Of a DNA stretch of 64,000 bases, positions 42,601-57,600 are shown piece by piece. Location of the stretch: NCBI RefSeq assembly GCF_001684955.1, contig NZ_MAYF01000345.1:1-64000 (forward strand), read 5' to 3'. The notes under the pieces are model-generated. The model worked only from the letters and a program-made list of their open reading frames with translations, was not told where the DNA came from and ran no database searches. The DNA is from Chryseobacterium contaminans (lineage in GTDB: Bacteria > Bacteroidota > Bacteroidia > Flavobacteriales > Weeksellaceae). Within the stretch, counting starts at the first letter, position 1. Each line of letters starts with the position of its first letter. Position numbers and translations under genes: made by a program.

Positions 42601-45600
42601 CACTCAGAGAAACTATTGATCCGAATCAGCAGATAAAAGACTTTATTTTACAGGTTGCTCAATCAGTAACAGAAGCACAGTCTTATCAGGATCTTCCTTT
42701 TGAAAAATTAGTGGAAGAACTTGGTGTTGAGAAAGATACTTCAAGACACCCTGTGTTCCAGGTGATGTTTGGGCTTCAGAGTTTTGGAGAAGAAGTATCT
42801 CAGCCGGAAAATGAAACCACACTGCTATATCCTTTTAATGGAAATATTGATTATCAGGTTGCTAAGTTTGATCTGACGACGATGATTAACGATATTGGTC
42901 ATAGCTTACAGGGAATGTTCAACTATGCGAAATCTGTTTTCTCAAAAGAAACCGTTCAGAATATGCTGAATACGTATCTGTTCCTGCTTGGTCAGATCGC
43001 AGAAATCAATGATACAGAAAGCTTTGCTATTTCCGAATTGGACTTGATTTCTGAAGAACAGAATACAGCAGTTTCCAAGCTATGGTCTTCCGGAGTTCAC
43101 TATCCGAGTGATACCACCATTCATCAATTATTTGAAACCCAGGTTAAAAGAACACCAGATCATACGGCAATAGTACATCAGGATGTTAGATTATCTTATC
43201 GTGAACTCAATGAACGTGCCAACCGTTTGGCGAATTATTTAATTGAAACATATGATATTCAGCCTGATGATCTTATTCCTTTATGCCTTGAGCGTTCCGA
43301 AGAAATGCTTGTGGCTATTCTTGCTGTGCTAAAATCCGGCGGAGCTTATGTTCCGATGGATCCATCATATCCTGCCGATAGAATCAAACATATTCTTATC
43401 GATACAGGTGCAAAAATTGTGATTACACAAGGCGGTTCTGAGCTTAATGTCCTTGAAGCTTGCGGAGAAGCCACTTCCATGCTTATTTTGAACGATCCAG
43501 AGTTGGAAACTGTTCTTGAAAATAGTAGTATTGAAAACCCTGTTACTTCCGTAGCTTCCAACCATTTGGCATATGTAATCTATACCAGTGGAACGACAGG
43601 AATGCCAAAAGGAGTACTCCAGGAACACCGTAATGTAGCCCGTTTATTCAGTGCGACAGATCACTGGTATCAGTTCAATGACAAAGACGTATGGAGTTTA
43701 TTCCATTCCTATGTCTTTGACTTTAGTGTATGGGAAATCTGGGGAGCTTTATTCTATGGAGGAAAATTATTAGTTCCATCCTCTGAACAAACCAAAGACA
43801 CGAATTTATTCTTCAGTCTATGTTTAGAAGAAGGTTTAACGGTACTCAACCAAACTCCAACTGCCTTCTACCAGTTTATTGATACAGCACTTCAAAGAGA
43901 GGAGATATTAAGCAGTCTTCGTTATGTGATTTTCGGAGGAGAAGCCTTAAATCTTGCTTCCTTAAAACCTTGGTATGAACGCTATCATTCTTCTCCAACA
44001 CTGATTAACATGTATGGAATTACCGAGACAACTGTCCATGTAACTTACAAGAAATTAAGTGCGGAAGACTTGGATAAAGCTTCATTGATCGGAGAGAATA
44101 TTCCAGACCAGGGCATGTATATCCTTGATAAACATCTTCGAGCCGTTCCGGTAGGCGCTGTAGGAGAACTGTATGTAGGAGGAGCAGGAATAGCAAGAGG
44201 TTATCTGAACCGTGAAGAACTCACCGCCGAACGTTTCATCAGCAATCCTTTCCAGACCTTGGAAGAAAAGAATCAGGGAACGAACGGAATCCTGTACAAA
44301 ACGGGAGATTTGGTGCGCTATCTTGCCGATGGAGAACTGGAATACATCGGAAGAAATGACTTCCAGGTGAAAATCCGTGGATACAGAATTGAGTTAGGAG
44401 AAATTGAAAACAGACTTCAGGAATACCCGGAAGTAAAACAAGCTGTGGTTCTGGCCAAAGAAAACAAAGCTGGACTGAAATACCTTGTGGGATACTATGT
44501 CTCAGAAAAAGCGAATGAAGTAAGTGATCTTACCGCATTTTTATCAGAGGTGCTGCCAGAGTACATGGTTCCTGCAGCGTTTGTTCACTTAACCTCATTA
44601 CCGCTGACCATCAATGGAAAATTGGACAGAAGAGCCTTACCTGAGCCTGAATTTACAGGAGGCAGAGAATACACTGCACCAGAAACCGAATTACAGGAGA
44701 AATTATGTCAGATCTATGGTGAAGTCCTTGGATTAGACGCTTCTGGTATTGGTATTCATGATGATTTCTTCAGATTAGGCGGTGACAGTATTATCAGTAT
44801 CCAGCTTGTCAGCAGAATCAGACAAAGACTTGATATAAGAGTAAGTGTTAAAGATATTTTTACCACCAGATCAGTTCTGAAACTTTCCGAATTAATGGAA
44901 AGTAAGGCCAAAGAAGAGCAAACTCAGATTCTGACAGAACAAGGTCAGCTTACCGGAAGTTTATCCTTCCTACCTATTCAGGAATGGTTCTTCAATTTGG
45001 TTGAGGAAGGCTATGTAGGAGATCTTAATCACTGGAACCAGTCTTTCCTGATTACCGTTCCTGAGCTTAATCCAGAAGTACTGAAACAAAGTATAAAGCT
45101 GCTGATTGAAAAGCATGATGCCTTCAGAATCTATTATCCTAAAGAAAATAATAGATACACTCAACAGTACGGAATAGAATATATACCGGAAATTAAAGAT
45201 CTTGATATTTCAGGAATCTCATCGGAAGAACTTTCCAAAGTATTCACAGAATGGCAGTCTCATTTTGATATTGTAACCGGACCTTTATTCCAGGTTGGAT
45301 ATGCTCACGGATATAAGGACGGAAGTGCAAGAATCTTCTTTGCACTACATCACTTGATTATTGATGCCGTAAGCTGGAGAATTATTACAGAAGACCTGAA
45401 AAATATATATCAGAACCTGGAAAAAGGAAACCAGCCTGAAACATATGTAAAAGGAAGCAGCTACCGTCAGTGGACTGAAGCTGTAAAAGGATATCTTCTA
45501 GATAATCATGAAGCCAGAACCAAAGAACTTGTCTATTGGACTCATACTGCCGGAAATGTTGCGAAAAACAATAATATTTTAGCTGAAGTATCTTCTGAGG

Positions 45601-48600
45601 AGTATCATTTTGCTAATCTTAGTCTTGAAGAAAGCTATACAGAGAAACTGATTAGAGAGATTCATCATGTTTATCATACACAGATTAATGACATCTTGTT
45701 ATCTGCCCTTGCTTCCGCGCTTTCAGACCTTACCGGAACATCAGGACATGCCGTTCTCCTGGAAGGTCACGGCCGTGAAGAAGTGTTCAATAATCTGGAT
45801 ATTACAGAAACAGTAGGATGGTTTACTTCTATGTATCCATTGCTGTTACAAACTGGAAAAGATGTAAAAGATACCGTAGTTTTAACCAAAGAATCACTGA
45901 GAAGTATTCCAAATAATGGAATTGGATATGGCTGCCTTGTCGGATATACCGAACAGGCCCTTCCAAAAATCAGTTTCAACTATCTTGGGCAGCTTGACCA
46001 GGAAGAAAGTACAGGAGAGAAAACCTGGTATATTTCTGGAGAAAATAGCGGAAACTCAATGGGTGATAAAAACCGGGACAGCTATATCATTAGTGTCAAC
46101 GGAGCCATTGCCGATGGGCAGCTTCGCTTTGGGATCTCAGGATATCTTTCACAGGATCAGGTAGATCTGCTTACTCAAAAATTTGAAGACTATATAAAAC
46201 AAATTGTTGATGAGTTAACAGCAGAACAAAAAACCTGGTTAACGCCATCAGATACAGAGAATATCGTTGGTAAAGATCAGCTGATGTATATTCAGGAATC
46301 TGGAGCAGTAGAGGGAGTATATCTGGCCAACAGTTTACAGGAAGGATTTGTATATCACGCATTAAATCAGGGAGATACTGATGATGCCTACCGTGTACAG
46401 CTGGTCTGGGATTATCTTTCTGAAATGAATCTTGAACAGTTGAAAAAAGCATGGGTATATACTCAAAATCAGCTTCCTACATTAAGGCTGAGATTTGACT
46501 GGAGTGAAGAAATTGTTCAGATCATCGACAAAAAAGGAAGTCTCGACTGGCGTTATCACAATCTGTGTGAAATGAACAAAGATCAACAGGAAGATTTGAT
46601 TGCAGAACTGACCCAGAAAGACCGTTTTGAAGTATATGACCTTGCAAAAGGAAGTCTTTTCAGAATATACCTGTTCAAACGCTCAGAGCAGCATTATACC
46701 TGTCTTTTCAGTAATCATCACGCCATTCTTGATGGATGGAGTATGCCTATATTCCTGACCCTTATTCATGAAGCTTATTTAAAACTCATTAAAAATCAGG
46801 AGCTTTCTCCGGCACCGGATGAAGCGTATGCAGAAGCCCAAAAGTATCTTCAGAACCATAAAGATGCGAATGATGATTTCTGGAAAGACTATATGGGACT
46901 TCTCGAAGACCGTGAAGATATCAGTGGCTGGATTAAAGAATCTAAAAAACAGATTGATCTTTCCGAATACAAGCAGATTGTAGATCACCGCTCGATCAAA
47001 ATGTCGATTGTGGGTGAACAGTATCAGCAATTGAAGAAGTTTACAGCAAAGAACGGATTTACCATCAATGCTGTGCTTCAATATTTGTGGCATAAACAAT
47101 TGGCGATTTACAGCGGAACGCTGTCTACGGTGGTAGGAACTACGGTTTCCGGAAGAAGTATACCGGTAGATGGCATTGAATCATCAGTTGGTTTGTATAT
47201 CAATACCTTACCATTGATTGTGAGCCATACTGAAGGTAAAGTAGCCGATATTATTTCAGAAATTCAAAACAGGATCAGTGAGCTTAATACCCATAGTAGT
47301 GTAAACCTGGCAAGCCTTCAGCATGACGGACGTAGAATTTTCAGCAGCTTATTTGTATATGAAAATTACCCGGCTCCGAAAGGAGATGAGGATAATGAAT
47401 TATCATTTGTCTTCAAAGGTTCGGTAGAGCGTCTGGATTATCCGTTGGGAATAGTAGCTTACGAAGCAGGTGATGAGATTTGGCTGAATATCAGCTATGA
47501 AGGATATCTGTTTGAGGAAGCCATGATTCAGCAATTAATCAATGGTATGAACACTGTTTTGGATCAGATCCTTGAAGATTCGGAAATTTCAACTGAGCAA
47601 CTATCTTACCTGACTCAGGAAGAATATAAAACGGTTTCTAAGTTGTGGTCTTCCGGAGTTCACTATCCGAGTGATACCACCATTCATCAATTATTTGAAA
47701 CCCAGGTTAAAAGAACACCAGATCATACGGCAATAGTACATCAGGATGTTAGATTATCTTATCGTGAACTCAATGAACGTGCCAACCGTTTGGCGAATTA
47801 TTTAATTGAAACATATGATATTCAGCCTGATGATCTTATTCCTTTATGCCTTGAGCGTTCCGAAGAAATGCTTGTGGCTATTCTTGCTGTGCTAAAATCC
47901 GGCGGAGCTTATGTTCCGATGGATCCATCATATCCTGCCGATAGAATCAAACATATTCTTATCGATACAGGTGCAAAAATTGTGATTACACAAGGCGGTT
48001 CTGAGCTTAATGTCCTTGAAGCTTGCGGAGAAGCCACTTCCATGCTTATTTTGAACGATCCAGAGTTGGAAACTGTTCTTGAAAATAGTAGTATTGAAAA
48101 CCCTGTTACTTCCGTAGCTTCCAACCATTTGGCATATGTAATCTATACCAGTGGAACGACAGGAATGCCAAAAGGAGTACTCCAGGAACACCGTAATGTA
48201 GCCCGTTTATTCAGTGCGACAGATCACTGGTATCAGTTCAATGACAAAGACGTATGGAGTTTATTCCATTCCTATGTCTTTGACTTTAGTGTATGGGAAA
48301 TCTGGGGAGCTTTATTCTATGGAGGAAAATTATTAGTTCCATCCTCTGAACAGACCAAAGACACGAATTTATTCTTCAGCCTATGTTTAGAAGAAGGTTT
48401 AACGGTACTCAACCAAACCCCAACTGCCTTCTATCAGTTTATTGATACTGCCATTCAGAGAGACGAACAGTTAAGCAGCCTTCGTTATGTGATCTTTGGT
48501 GGAGAAGCCTTAAGTCTGGCCTCTTTAAAACCTTGGTATGAGCGTTATCATTCTTCCCCAACACTGATTAACATGTATGGAATTACTGAGACAAGCGTCC

Positions 48601-51600
48601 ATGTAACCTACAAGAAATTAAGTGCTGAAGACTTGGATAAAGCTTCATTGATCGGAGAAAATATTCCAGACCAGGGAATGTATATCCTTGATAAACATCT
48701 TCGTGCAGTACCAGTTGGCGCTGTAGGAGAATTGTATGTAGGAGGAGCAGGAATTGCGAGAGGCTATCTGAACCGTGAAGAGCTTACTGCAGAACGTTTC
48801 ATCAGCAATCCTTTCCAGACCTTGGAAGAAAAAGAACAGAGAACTAATGGAATCCTCTATAAAACAGGAGATCTGGTACGCTATCTTGCTGATGGTGAGC
48901 TGGAATACATCGGAAGAAATGACTTCCAGGTGAAAATCCGTGGTTACAGAATTGAGCTAGGAGAGATTGAAAACAGACTTCAGGAATACCCGGAAGTAAA
49001 ACAAGCTGTGGTTCTGGCCAAAGAAAACAAAGCCGGACTGAAATACTTGGTTGGATACTATGTCTCAGAAAAAGCCCATGAAGTAAGTGATCTTACCGCA
49101 TTTTTATCAGAGGTGCTGCCAGAGTACATGGTTCCTGCAGCGTTTGTTCACTTAACCTCATTACCGCTGACGATCAATGGAAAATTAGACAGAAGAGCCT
49201 TACCGGAGCCTGAGTTTACAGGAGGTAGAGAATATACAGCTCCTGAAAGCGAATTACAGGAGAAATTATGTCAGATCTATGGAGAAGTCCTTGGATTAGA
49301 TGCTTCAGGCATTGGTATTCATGACGATTTCTTCAGTCTTGGAGGAAACAGTATCATGGCCATCAAATTAATCAGCTCCATCAAACGAACTTTGGATATG
49401 CAGGTTGGAGTAGCTGTGATATTTGGGCATAAAACAGTAGCCTCACTTTCAGAAGCATTAAATGATCAAAATAATATTGATGAACAGGTTACAATAATAC
49501 CGGTAAAAGTGAATTCTCCTGAAGAGCAAAAGTTATCATTTGCCCAGGAAAGACTTTGGTTTATTGAAACTTATGAAGGAGGAAGCAGTGCCTATAACAT
49601 TCCTATGACTGTCCGTCTGAATGAAAAAACAGATCTTTCAGTAATAGGAAAGGCACTCGAAACCATTGTAATACGACATGAAGTATTACGAACCATTATC
49701 CGTTCAACAGACGAAGGAAAAGGATATCAGCTGATTCTTGACCAGATTCCGGCTATTCATTTACACGAAGTAAATACAAAAGAGGAGCTGGACAGAGAAA
49801 TCAACAGAGTTTCCAATAAAATCTTCCGTCTGGATGAAGAACTTCCTATAGAAATTAGCATTTTTAGGTTAGGAGACCACCATCATTTGTCAGTTGTGAT
49901 TCATCACATTGCATTTGATGGTTGGTCAACGGATATTTTCTTAAAAGAAATACAAACAATTTACAACGCCCTTATCAAGGGTGAAGAACCTCAACTTCCT
50001 GAAGTTAAGGTACAATATAAAGACTTTGCATTATGGCAGAGAGATTACCTTTCCGGAGAAAGACTTGATCGTCAGGTAGAGTACTGGAAAACAAAACTGG
50101 ATGATTTCCAGACATTGAATTTACCTGTAGATTTTAAACGACCCAACCAGGTTTCTTATGATGGAGAAACCATCCATTTTGTACTGTCTCCGAAACTAGC
50201 CCAAGGTCTGAGAAAAACATCTAAAGATCTTGGAGTGAGTTTATACAGTGTGATGCTTGGAGGGTATTATCTGATGCTGTCTGCTTATTCCGGTCAGGAT
50301 GATATTGTAGTAGGAAGCCCTATTGCCAACAGGCACCATGCAGGTCTTGAGGATATGATAGGTTTCTTTGTGAACACATTAGCCTTAAGAGAAACCATTG
50401 ATGCAGATCAAAACCTTAAAGATTTTATTCTTCAGATCTCTCAGTCTGTAATTGAGGCACAGTCTCATCAGGATTTACCGTTCGAAAAGCTGGTTGAAGA
50501 ATTGGGGGTAGAACAGGATATGTCCCGTCATCCGGTATTCCAGGTGATGTTTGGCCTTCAGAGTTTTGGAAGAAATATTGATGATGCAGATTTGCTGTTC
50601 CATCCTTATGAAGGAGATACAGATTATCAGGTGGCTAAGTTTGATTTGTCTACTATGATTGATGATGGTGAAGAAACCATCCTGGGAATGTTCAATTATG
50701 CCAAGGCAATTTTTGCAAGAGAAACGGTTAAGAATATGATAGATTCTTATCTGTATCTGCTTGAACAGGCCTTTGGTAATGATGTGAATCTGGAAACAAC
50801 CAAGCTATCTGATCTTCGTTTAATTACAGAAAACACGGGTAAAAAAATGATGGAAGAATGGAATGCAACAGACGTATTTTATCCTTCCGATACAACCATT
50901 CACAAATTATTCGAAAAACAGGTTGCAAAAACTCCGAATCAGATTGCAGTAGTATATCAGGACGTAAGACTGTCTTATCGTGAGCTTAATGAACGTGCTA
51001 ACCGCTTGGCGAACCATCTTATTGAAACGTATGGTCTTCAGCCGGATGATATTGTCCCGCTATGCCTGAACCGTTCTGAACAAATGCTTATTGCCATCTT
51101 AGCGGTATTAAAATCCGGTGCAGCTTATGTGCCGATGGATCCTTCATATCCAGCAGACAGAATAGAGCATATTCTTCAGGATACGGCAGCAAAAATCATT
51201 TTGGCAGAAGAAAATACAGCTGAAAAAGTAAAAAATACATCAGTTGAGGTTATTTCACTGGATACAATCACTTTTCAGGCTATTCTTGAAACGGCATCTT
51301 CAGAAAATCCTGTAACGGAAGTGAAACCTGAGAACCTGGCGTATGTAATTTACACCAGCGGTACTACAGGGCTTCCAAAAGGAGTAATGATTGAACATAA
51401 AAGTGTAGCCAATTTAATAGAGCAGGAAGCCAAAGAATTTGGTCTGAAATCAGACACTGTTCATAAAAACTGCCTATGGTACGCTAATTATGTATTTGAT
51501 GCGCATGTTTGGGAATTATATCCGTCCATTACTCATGGACACAGCATTTACATCCTGGAAAAGGAAAAACAGACTGATCTTATTGATTTACAGGAGTATA

Positions 51601-54600
51601 TATATGAAAATAATATCAGTATTGCGACCATACCACCGGTACTTCTCACAAAAGACCATATTCTTCCTTTAGAAATAATGGTGGTGGCAGGAGATGTTAC
51701 CAATCCTCAGGTCATGAAGCTATATAAAGAGCAGGGAATAGATCTTATCAATGCTTATGGACCTACAGAAAGTACAGTATGTGCCACATTACATCATTAC
51801 AACGAAGATGGCAATCCGGTGAATATTGGAGGAGCTATTGGAAATATGACGGTGTATGTTCTGGATGATTATCAACGTCCTGTACCTGTAGGTGCAGCCG
51901 GAGAGCTTTATATCGGCGGAGCAGGTATTGCCAGAGGCTATCTGAACCGTCCTGAGCTTACCGAAGAACGTTTTATTTCCAATCCTTTCCAAACTTCTGA
52001 ACAACACGTAAAAGGAGAGAACGGAAGGTTATATAAAACCGGAGATTTAGTACGCTGGTTACCAAATGGAGAACTGGAGTATATCGGAAGAAACGACTTC
52101 CAGGTGAAAATCCGTGGCTATCGTATCGAATTAGGAGAGATTGAAAATACATTGTTAGGCTATCCAGGCATTCGTCAGGTTGCTGTCATAGCAAAAGAAA
52201 ATAAATCAGGAATTAAATATCTGACCGGATACTATGTTTCTGATGCAATGATTGATTCAGCATTACTTTCGGAATACCTGTCCGAAACCCTTCCTGAATA
52301 TATGCTTCCCGGAGCTTTTGTTCATTTAACAGCTCTACCATTAACCATTAATGGAAAACTGGATAAAAGAGCTTTACCGGAACCTGATTTCACAGGAAAC
52401 AAAGAATACTCTGCACCTGAAACTGCACTTCAGAAGAATCTTGTAGAAATTTATGGAGAAGTACTGGGAATCAATGCCGAAAGTATCAGCATTCATGATG
52501 ATTTCTTCAGATTAGGAGGGGATAGTATCATCAGTATTCAGCTGGTAGGAAAAATAAAACAACGTCTGGAGGTAAGACTGAGCGTGAAAGAAATATTCTC
52601 CTCAAGAACAGTGGCAGCATTGGCTATCCTGATGGAAGAGAAAAAGTCAGGAACAGAAGTTGAGATCCTTACAGAACAGGGAATCCTTACAGGCGAAGTT
52701 CCGCTTCTCCCTGTTCAGGAATGGTTCTTTAGGGAAAAAGAAAAAGGGTACCTAGCGGATTCGAACCATTGGAATCAGGCGTTCTTGATTAATGTTCCTG
52801 AACTTGATACCCATATTTTAGAGAAAAGTATTGAACTCCTGATTGAAAAACATGATGCCTTCAGATTGTATTATCCTCTTGAAAACGGAAATTACAGTCA
52901 GTATTACAGTGATCAGAATATAGCAGCCAAAATCAATTATCTTGATGCTTCCGAAGTGAACGGAGAAGAGCTTTCCGGCATATTCACCACATGGCAGCAG
53001 CAATTTGATATTGAAAAAGGACCGCTTTACACGATCGGTTATATCACAGGATATCAGGATGAAACGGCAAGGATATTCTTTGCTTTCCATCACCTGATTA
53101 TTGATACCGTGAGCTGGAGAATCATTCTGGATGACCTTAGAAGCATCTATCAGTCTCTTGAAAAAGGAGAAAATTATGAGATTAAAAAAGGCAGCAGCTA
53201 CCGTCAATGGGTACAAGCTATTAAGAAGTATAAGTCTGAAAATCCTGAATCCAGAGATAAAGAACTGTCGTATTGGAATGGAATAGCCTCTCAGGTATAC
53301 GAAAGCAATCAGACCCTTGAAGAAATTTCCGATACTGAATACCATCATGATATCCTTCTTCTGGATCAGAATACTACTGAAAAACTGATTAGAGGAAGCC
53401 ATCACGTGTACCACACTGAAATCAATGATCTGCTGTTGGCTGCATTGGCATCTGCACTTAAAGATTTCACCGGAGCATCCCGACATGCTATTGTATTGGA
53501 AGGACATGGCCGTGAAGAGGTATTCACTAATCTGGATATTACGGAAACGGTAGGCTGGTTTACTTCAATGTATCCACTATTACTGACAACCGGAGCAAAT
53601 GCGAGTGATACAGTAATATTGACCAAAGAAGCCTTAAGAGAAATTCCAGATCACGGTATTGGCTATGGAGGCCTTGTTGGCTATACTAACCACGAACTTC
53701 CGAAGATTGGATTCAATTATCTTGGACAGCTAGATCAGGAAGACCATTCTGGTGAAAAAACATGGTCTATTGCAGCAGAAGATACCGGTCTTTCAATAGG
53801 AAAAAGGAACAAAGACAGCCATATTATCAGTATTAATGGTGGAGTATTAAAAGGACAGCTTCGTTTCAGTCTTTCAGGATATCTCACTCAACAGCAGGTA
53901 GAACAGCTTGCTCAATCTTTTAAAGAGCAGATTATCCATGTGGTGGAAGAACTTTTTCAACATACCCGCAGCTTCCTTACCCGTTCGGATATTGACTATA
54001 TCATAGAGGATCAACAACTCATATCAGTTCAGGAATCGGCAGAGGTTGAGAAAATATATATGGCAAACAGTCTTCAGGAAGGATTTGTATATCATGCCTT
54101 GAACCAGGGGGATACAGATGATGCCTATCGTGTACAATTGGTATGGGATTATCTTTCGGATATGAATGTGGAGGCCCTTAAAGAAGCATGGTCTTATACC
54201 CAACAACAGTTTCCGGCTCTGAGACTTAGATTTGACTGGAATGGAGAAATCATCCAGATCATTGATAAAAAAGGAAGTTTAGACTGGCGTTATCAGGATT
54301 TGAGTGCCATGAATGAAGAGGATCAGGAGAAATGGATTAGAGAAGCTACCCAAAAAGACCGCTTTGAAGTATATGATTTATCAAAAGTAGGATTATTCAG
54401 GGTATATCTGTTCAAACGTTCCGAGAAGCATTACACCTGTCTTTTCAGCAACCATCACGCAGTGCTGGATGGCTGGAGTATGCCTATTATACTGACCAGT
54501 ATTCACGATATCTACCTGAAACTTACCAAAAAACAGGATCTGAATATTATCACAGATCATGCTTATATCAAAACTCAGGAATACCTTCAGCAGCACAAAG

Positions 54601-57600
54601 ATAGCAGCCGAAGCTTCTGGAATGCTTATATGAACCTTCTCGAAGACCGCGAAGATCTTAGCAGTCTGCTTAAAGAGTCCCAAAAACATATTGATGTAGG
54701 AACGTATCGTCAGATTAAAGATCATCAGGCTGTAAAAATGACGATCATCGAAGAGGAATATCAGCAGCTTAAAAAGTTCACTGCGGAAAACGGGGTTACC
54801 ATTAATGCTGTATTACAGTACTTGTGGCACAGCCAGTTAAGCGTATATGGTGGTGTTGAAACTACTGTAGTCGGAACTACTGTATCCGGAAGAAGCCTTC
54901 CTGTAGATGATATAGAATCTTCAGCGGGTCTGTTTATCAATACACTTCCGTTAATTGTACAGCATACTGAAGGTAAAGTGGTGGATATTATTTCTGATAT
55001 TCAACAGAGAATCAGTGAATTGAATACTCATAGTGATGTAAACCTTGCGGAACTTCATCAGGATGCAAGACGTATTTTCAGCAGCTTATTTGTTTACGAA
55101 AATTATCCTGTGCCACAAGGCGGAGATGATAACAATGAACTAGGATTTGTTTTCAAAGATTCAGTTGAAAAACTGGATTATCCACTAGGAATTATGGCAT
55201 TTGAACAGGGTGAAAGCGTAACCCTGAAGATCAATTACGAAGGTGTTCTTTTTGAACAGCATACCATGGAGAAGCTGATTGATGGTATGAAAACGGTTCT
55301 AACCCAAATTCTTGAAAACTGGACAATTACTTCCGATGAATTCCGGCATATTTCTGATAATCAGTTTGCTCTAATGGAAGGATGGAATGCCGTTGAATCA
55401 GAGTATCCTTCTGATAAAACCATTCATCAGCTGTTTGAAGGACAGGTACTGAAAACTCCGGAAAATACAGCATTGGTTTACCAGGATGTGGTGTTAACAT
55501 ACAGAGAACTGAATGAAAGAGCAAACCGCTTAGCCCATTATTTGATAAGCACTTATGATCTTCAGCCGGATGAATTAATCCCATTGTGTTTAGACCGTTC
55601 CGAAAATATGCTGATAGCCATTTTAGCGGTCTTAAAATCCGGAGCAGCCTATGTTCCAATGGATCCTTCTTATCCTGTGGAAAGAATAGAACACATTCTT
55701 CAGGACACTGGGGCAAGACTGATTTTAGGCCAGGAAAGTACAGTAGAAAAGCTGAAAAATGTAAGTACAGATGTGGTCTCTTTAGATGAAATTACCTTTA
55801 AAGCAATGCTTGAAACCTTTGATGCTAAAAACCCTGTTACTAATACTCAACCAGGAAATTTAGCATACGTTATTTTCACCAGTGGAACTACCGGATTGCC
55901 TAAAGGCGTAATGGTTGAACATAGAAATGTGGCCAACCTGATTCACCAGGAAGCCAAAGAATTCGGATTGCTGGAAACTGCTCAAAAGAACTGTTTATGG
56001 TATGCCAATTATGTATTTGATGCCCATGTTTGGGAATTGTATCCGTCCATTACCCATGGTCATGCGATCTACATTTTAGAAAAAGAACTTCAAACCGATT
56101 TAGCGGCTTTAAAAGACTATATCGAAACGAATACCATCAGTATTGCCACCATTCCGCCTGTACTTTTAACTAAGGAATATATTTTACCGTTAGAGATCCT
56201 TGTTGTAGCAGGAGATGTTACCAATCCACAGGTGATGGCGATGTACAAAGAACATGGAGTAGACCTCATCAACGCTTACGGGCCAACAGAAACGACTGTT
56301 TGTGCCACTCTGCATCATTATAACGAGGATGAAAACCCGGTGAATATCGGAGGCCCAATCGGAAATATGACCGTTTACGTGCTGGATAATCATCATCGTA
56401 TTGTTCCTGTAGGAGCGATAGGAGAGCTGTACATTGGCGGAGCAGGAATTGCAAGAGGCTATCTGAACAGAACAGATCTTACGGAAGAACGTTTCATTGC
56501 AAACCCTTTCCAGACTGAAGATCAGAAAACGAAAGGAGAGAATGCACGTTTATATAAAACCGGAGATTTAGTACGTTGGCTATCCAATGGCGAGCTTGAA
56601 TACATCGGAAGAAATGACTTCCAGGTGAAGATCCGAGGCTACAGAATTGAGCTTGGTGAAATTGAAAATCAATTACTGGGTTATCCTGAAATCAGTCAGG
56701 TGGCTGTTTTAGCCAAGGAAAATAAGGCTGGGTTGAAATACCTTGCCGGGTATTATGTATCTGATACAGCCATAGATTCATCCTTACTGTCAGAATACCT
56801 TTCAGAATCACTTCCTGAATACATGGTTCCGGGAATCTACATACATTTAACTTCTTTACCGTTGACAATCAATGGTAAACTGGATAAAAAAGCGCTACCA
56901 GAACCAGAATTTACGGGAAGCGCTCATTATGTTGCTCCTGAAAATGAGTTACAGGAAAAACTATGCAAAGTGTATGGTAATGTATTAGGAATTAACCCTG
57001 GAACGATCAGTACTCATGATGATTTCTTCAGATTGGGTGGGAATAGTATCATGGCCGTTAAGCTTATCAGCAAAATCAGACAGGATCTGGATCTGCAGGT
57101 TAACGTAGGAATGGTATTTAACCATAAAACGGTGATTTCTCTTTCCAATGCTTTAGCTCAGAATAATAATGATATACAAATAGAGCTTGTTCCAATCAAA
57201 GTTAATTCTCCTGAAGAGCAACGTTTATCCTTTGCTCAGGAAAGACTTTGGTTTATAGAATCCTATGAAGGAGGAAGCAGTGCCTATAATATTCCTATCG
57301 TTACAAGATTGGATGACAGCATTCAGCTCAATCTGTTTGAGGAATCTTTGAGAACGGTGATAATGCGACACGATATACTTCGTTCCATGATTCATACCAC
57401 TGAAAATGGAGTAGGATATCAGAAAGTTACAGACCTTGTTCCTGAAATTAAAGTTTCAGAAGTGAAGAATGAGGAAGAATTAGAAAGTTCTGTCAATAAA
57501 TGTGTGAACAAAGTCTTCAGATTAGATGAAGAGCTTCCTGTAGAAATCAATATGTTCAGGCTGAAAGGGCGGGTTTATCTGTCTATTGTGGTTCATCACA

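Noticed and set aside
43365-48191. Identical antisense ORFs of 71 and 87 codons at 43346-43628 and 47909-48191
   Set aside because: They are identical only because the underlying A-domain DNA is duplicated; both are shadows of the NRPS frame.
52818-53507. 229-codon antisense ORF inside E8
   Set aside because: Antisense shadow of the E domain; similar shadows recur opposite other E domains (for example 60630-60941).
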